NCBI RefSeq assembly: GCF_958979055.1
Contig: NC_084890.1
Location: 25,368,616-25,432,615 of the forward strand
Length of the DNA: 64,000 nt
DNA from: Alnus glutinosa
Taxonomy: Eukaryota > Streptophyta > Magnoliopsida > Fagales > Betulaceae
Reading direction: 5' to 3'
The notes under the pieces: generated by a model
Seen by the model: only the letters and a program-made list of their open reading frames with translations
Told to the model about the DNA's origin: nothing
Database searches by the model: none
Shown here: one piece after another, positions 60,031 through 64,000 of the stretch
Numbering within the stretch: the first letter of the stretch is position 1
Layout: every line of letters starts with the position of its first letter
Translations under genes and position numbers: made by a program

Positions 60031-63000
60031 AAAAATAAACAATTATATGACATCTGCATATTCACATTAATCATGAATGATCCTATAGTGTTGACGGCAA
60101 AAAAGAAAGAGAGAACACGAAAAGATTGTGAGAGCTCAATGCTAAATTGGCTGGCTTCTCTATTTATGCATTTTATTAATGATGTAAAATTACAAGATTG
60201 CCATTCCTTACATATAAAACTCAACACTTCCCCTCAATATAGAGCATGGATGTCTATTATGACTAGCTTATTACACACACACGCACACATATATACAAAA
60301 AGAGATCCTTACTCGGAATCTCTATGAATACATCTCCTAACCAATCAAAATGTTATCAAGTAAAAACTTGTGTTCACATAACCATATCTCGGATAAAGTG
60401 ACAGTCCATCTAGGTATAATGCGTCCAAACTAAAAGCTTAAGCCAAAGGGAGGGTAGGCCCGACAAGTACATAAACCCATACCAAAGTCCACATGTGACC
60501 AATGTAAGACTCTCTAACACCTCTTTCCAAGCCTTAAACACACAAACACGTGTGGAATATAGGAACCAAAAAACAAAGAAATGAACCAGTCTCTGATACC
60601 ATGAGGTTTTGCTAGATAAGAGAAATAGAGTATGAAAAGATTGTGAAAGTACAACTTTAGAGAAGCTGGCTTCTATATAGGTGTGTATATACATATATAC
60701 ACACATACACTCAACGATGCAAAAATACAAGATTGCCCTTCCTTATATTACTCTAATAGGTACATCAACGATTGGTCTTCTCTATATGCTCATCAAAATG
60801 CAATTTTGCACCTATAGACCACAAACATTTTATGCATGCATTTGACAATGTTCAGAACCGGACTATACATTTATGTTTCATACAGACTTCTCTGCTTTGC
60901 CACTATCTATTATATTCTTAATAGGTTAGGTATCAATATTATCATTGAAAACTCTCATATTCAAGCATGTCAATAGGGCCACCTTCTATTCCTTAAACTC
61001 ATATGGAATTGATCCTGGAAGCTAACTCATCAACCCATAAATTTTGACACCATATTTGGATGCATGCTAATGATCACTGCAGAAGCCTTACCAATGCAAC
61101 AAAGAATGGAACTACTACATTTGAAGACTTGATAGCAGTAGCTTGCATCCAAGTTTTTCTAACAGCCATGCGTTCAGCAAAGTGATTAGTAGCAGATAGC
61201 ACTCCAACAAAGACCTGAATCTTTCTCTTGGGTGTAGGATGGGTTTTCCACTTGTCTGAAAATTCCAATACTCGTTGAGGTGAGAAACTCGGATGAGAAG
61301 TAGGGAGAGACGTAGCATAAACTGAATGAACATCCACGTCTCCTTTAATTGCTAGTCCTGTTGCATCTTCAAGAGTAAACTCCTGAAGGTACAGCAAAGC
61401 ATTTCTGGGTTCAATACAGGATTTATTGAAATAAAAAAAACTATGTGGAAATGCCAGAAATTTGAACGATAAAAGTATTATTATAACAACTATAGCTATA
61501 GGAGCATGCTCCCACAAAATCTACAGATCAACAACTAACAAGGACTAGGAATGCCCAGTGGAAATGTAAATTTATAAAAAGAGAAGGGAAAGTCATAAAT
61601 CAAGTTCAAGAAGTAAAATAGAAGCCATGAAGCACAACACCACAAACAAAACTGCAAGTTCTCCTCACTTTGACCCGGACCTTCTTTAGATCTCCTGGGC
61701 AAGCATTCTCCATTCATGTAGGAGAGGTAGCAAACAGATGTCATCAGTAGTAAACTTCAAAAAAATTTCCACATTACTTACTGTCCTATACGGAAATGAA
61801 GTCAGATGCCGACCCCCATCATTGATATGGTACCCATCAACACCAGCACGCAGGGTCAGGATAAACAGTCCGCCCTCCACAAAAGGAAATGGCCAGGTCA
61901 CCTCTGGCTTCCGCTGACACCCTATAAATCGCTTAAACCATGAGGTTGTCTTGGACTCTTTTGAGTCTACAAATATCATTCCGCATCCATTTTTCGCATC
62001 TTCCATGTCCATCAACTGCCAAATACATAGATAAGAAACACCTTCATGCTCAAATGTTAATATAAAGTTGAGAGAATTGGAAGGAAAGAAAATAAAAATA
62101 TAAGTCAAACCACATCACAATCAACCAGACCATAGATAAATAACTAAAAGTTTATTTTCAATGGAGCATAAAAGAATTTCCTGTCCTTCCCATAAAATTC
62201 ACGGCATTAGTGCATAGCATGGTCAGGACGGTTCAGAAACAGTCAGCAAGTACTAGAGAAACAAACTAAGATTTGAAAGATTTACAAGAAAAGGTGAGAA
62301 AGATTCAAGTGACACAGTGCATTAACAGGGGCTCGCAGAGGTTAAGCCTGGAATACCAAAATTTCAACCAATACAGCAAGCTACTGAAGTTGATTGGAAA
62401 ATGGCAACTAAGGCTACAGAAAACATAATTGTTCAGACAGTGTATTTATGGTGCTTCACAGTAAATTTAAACAAAGATTATTGAATCACACTCAAAGCAT
62501 GTTAACGGAGTTATTTGGCTATTTAAACTGCCACCAAACAAACTCAATATAGTGAAATTCAAAGAAAGTAGGTCATTTATAGTAACAAACCCAATGTTAA
62601 GCCCAAGGAAGAAACAGGATCAGTAAGACCATTCAAATGATGCTGCCCCAATTGAATACCATGTTAGAGACCACTAATACCAACTAGTGTATAAACCCCT
62701 ATCAGGCTTGACACATAAACCATATTAGTCCAAATTGGTACACACACCAATACACTAAGACGCACCATTGATGTCAAGAATCTCATCAGCACAGAACAAT
62801 GACAAAGCAGACATCAGCCTGGTATGTAATTACCTGAATTTGGCAGCTCATATGTCACTCAAAGAAAGAAAAAGTTGCAATTAATATGCTAAGTTATCAA
62901 GGCTCATGCTTTTATTCCATCTGAACCAAGTTCATAAGTCTGAAGTCAACTTCATTGTAGAAAAAGAGATAAGAAATAATGGTGAATTGAAAATTTGACG

Positions 63001-63037
63001 CTTAACAGACAGGTTATCCCTAAAAAGGTCAACAGAA

Positions 63038-63160
63038 CCTTTTTTTTTTTGATAAGTAAGAAGATTTTATTAAAAAGCATGCGGCGCCCCTAAGTACACC
63101 GGGAGTATGCACAAGAACCACCAAAGCCAGCCCACAAAACAGATCTTATCAAAAAAAAAA
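63038..63160 (-). mobile_element. LINE 3'-end fragment (copy B)
   Basis: Counterpart of 17010-17135: T-run, gataagtaagaag, gcggcgcccctaagtacacc. Confidence 0.75.
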
Positions 63161-63463
63161 AAGGTCAATAAGCTCCAACTCGAATGGCACTTCTTTCTTC
63201 CATAAGAACAAGGAGGAGGATGTGTCATTTATCAATTGAAAAAAAAAAAAAAAAATGAAGAAGAGAGGTAGATTAAGTCTAGGTCTAAATAAGTTTTACA
63301 AAAGCTGAGTTCATAATCCCTTTATTGGGCATCTTGGTGTGTTCTTGCACTGTTTCAGGACAGCAAGCTTGCCTTATATCCTCTTATTTGCAGTTCTATC
63401 ATTTTGTTTAAATTTTGATCAACTAGTTTTCTGTTAAAGGCACCACCAGCAGCCCTTTGGGCA

Positions 63464-63720
63464 GCATAATATGTTCATGCTATAATTTTTTGGGTCTGCC
63501 TCCAACTCACCTCCTCCATGAGAGTAGATCTCTCTAACTCAATCACAACCTCAGCCTTCTTTATTTTCTCCCCAACGCCTGAGGCCCTCTCTTCTTCAAT
63601 GACATCAAAAACACGTAACTCTTCTAGAAGGATCCTCTTCTTCCTATCTACATTGCCAAACACCCCCTCGCTCAATTTCTTCAAATCAAGTTTCAAAGCC
63701 TTAAGCTTTCAAGAGGGGGA
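63464..63720 (-). mobile_element. LINE ORF2 internal fragment (copy B)
   Basis: Counterpart of 17490-17745. ORF 63696-63475 (73 codons) reads LKKLSEGVFGNVDRKKRILL and ELERSTLMEEVSWRQTQK, the linker of plant L1 ORF2. Confidence 0.6.
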
Positions 63721-64000
63721 TATGCGCTTATGTAACATTTGTAATTAGCATTGATAGACTTGATGTGTGTGACACCAGACCTTAGTTAGCTAACCTAAAT
63801 TAATGGATCAACTGAGATTCACATGAGAAATTAAAACTTTCAGCATGCTCGCACAAAAATAAAAAATTGCCATGTGACATTTAGTGCATATTTTTGCTTG
63901 ATAGTTCATAGTTTTCATAAAAGTTTTTATTTTATTTTATGATTTTGGTTTTAAAATAGAATTTTAAAGTCTCATAATTCTGGAGACTTTAGAGGGTTTT

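Larger units (their letters stand above)
57390..62015 (-). pseudogene. GT31 hydroxyproline O-galactosyltransferase-like gene, copy B (N-terminal exon off-window)
   Basis: The longest GT31 locus. Exons: 62015-61782 (galectin-like domain), 61382-61092 ([17 protein letters not shown]), 58606-58478 ([20 protein letters not shown]), 58310-58137 (MKCDDDTFV), 57798-57691 and 57599-57390 ([13 protein letters not shown], stop). Junctions are phase 0 from exon 61382 on, and the concatenated domain follows family order, covering about 380 of the roughly 640-680 residues usual in the family. Such Golgi enzymes add Gal to hydroxyproline of arabinogalactan proteins. Two defects: the galectin exon has one extra A (near 61971; 234 nt compared with 233 in copy A), shifting the frame, and the acceptor before 57798 is CAT instead of CAG, so splicing would need to use a site 3 nt later. 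A downstream ATG could rescue only a truncated form. Confidence 0.7.
60015..64000. repeat. Segmental duplication copy B (partner 11520-18032)
   Basis: Same-orientation duplicate of 11520-18032 without the LINE at 12237 and the LTR element at 14814. It continues to the window edge. Confidence 0.92.

Overview
This is AT-rich nuclear DNA from a flowering plant, almost certainly a eudicot. The evidence is spliced F-box/LRR/FBD-type genes, a plant-type galectin-domain GT31 galactosyltransferase, a potato-type-II proteinase inhibitor gene, L1-like LINEs with the plant zf-RVT tail, a chromodomain Ty3/gypsy element, and hAT, MULE and PIF elements with textbook target-site duplications (TSDs). The species cannot be named from sequence alone.

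Layout, left to right. 0-7.2 kb: two tandem minus-strand F-box/LRR genes. Copy 2 is complete. Copy 1 has lost its first exon and carries a LINE in its last intron. 7.2-11.5 kb: AT-rich spacer with microsatellites, a tRNA-derived SINE, a PIF-like inverted-repeat element and a truncated LINE. 11.5-18.0 kb: a segmental copy of the 5' half of a GT31 galactosyltransferase gene (copy A, broken by a stop), hit by a second LINE and by a 2.1-kb chimeric small LTR element. 18.0-20.6 kb: a dead third F-box copy. 20.6-30.3 kb: a possible Helitron end and a complete but degenerate chromodomain gypsy element inserted into a gene fragment that may derive from PRP40C. 30.3-33.0 kb: a long-TIR Mutator-like element. 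33.3-34.2 kb: a two-exon potato-inhibitor-II gene with one internal stop. 34.8-36.1 kb: an F-box fragment split by a PIF/Harbinger MITE, with the junction amplified into tandem units.

36.1-58.4 kb is a tandem array with a basic unit of about 4.84 kb. Each unit carries the 3' half of the galactosyltransferase gene and a 5' leader plus acidic ORF of an unrecognised gene. Unit 1 was enlarged by a 3.73-kb hAT element and a 3.39-kb LTR-like element; unit 2 preserves both empty sites. Unit 3 joins the longest galactosyltransferase locus (copy B, 57.4-62.0 kb), whose N-terminal exon lies outside the window. 60.0-64.0 kb repeats 11.5-18.0 kb without the two later insertions, so another F-box copy is predicted just past the right edge.

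There is no operon-like system here. The theme is local duplication of two gene families (F-box and GT31), followed by pseudogenisation and transposon insertion, with several insertions datable relative to the duplications because empty sites survive. The best candidates for functional genes are F-box copy 2, possibly F-box copy 1, and the unrecognised ORF at 53.8-54.4 kb. I found no evidence of a wholly new biological system.
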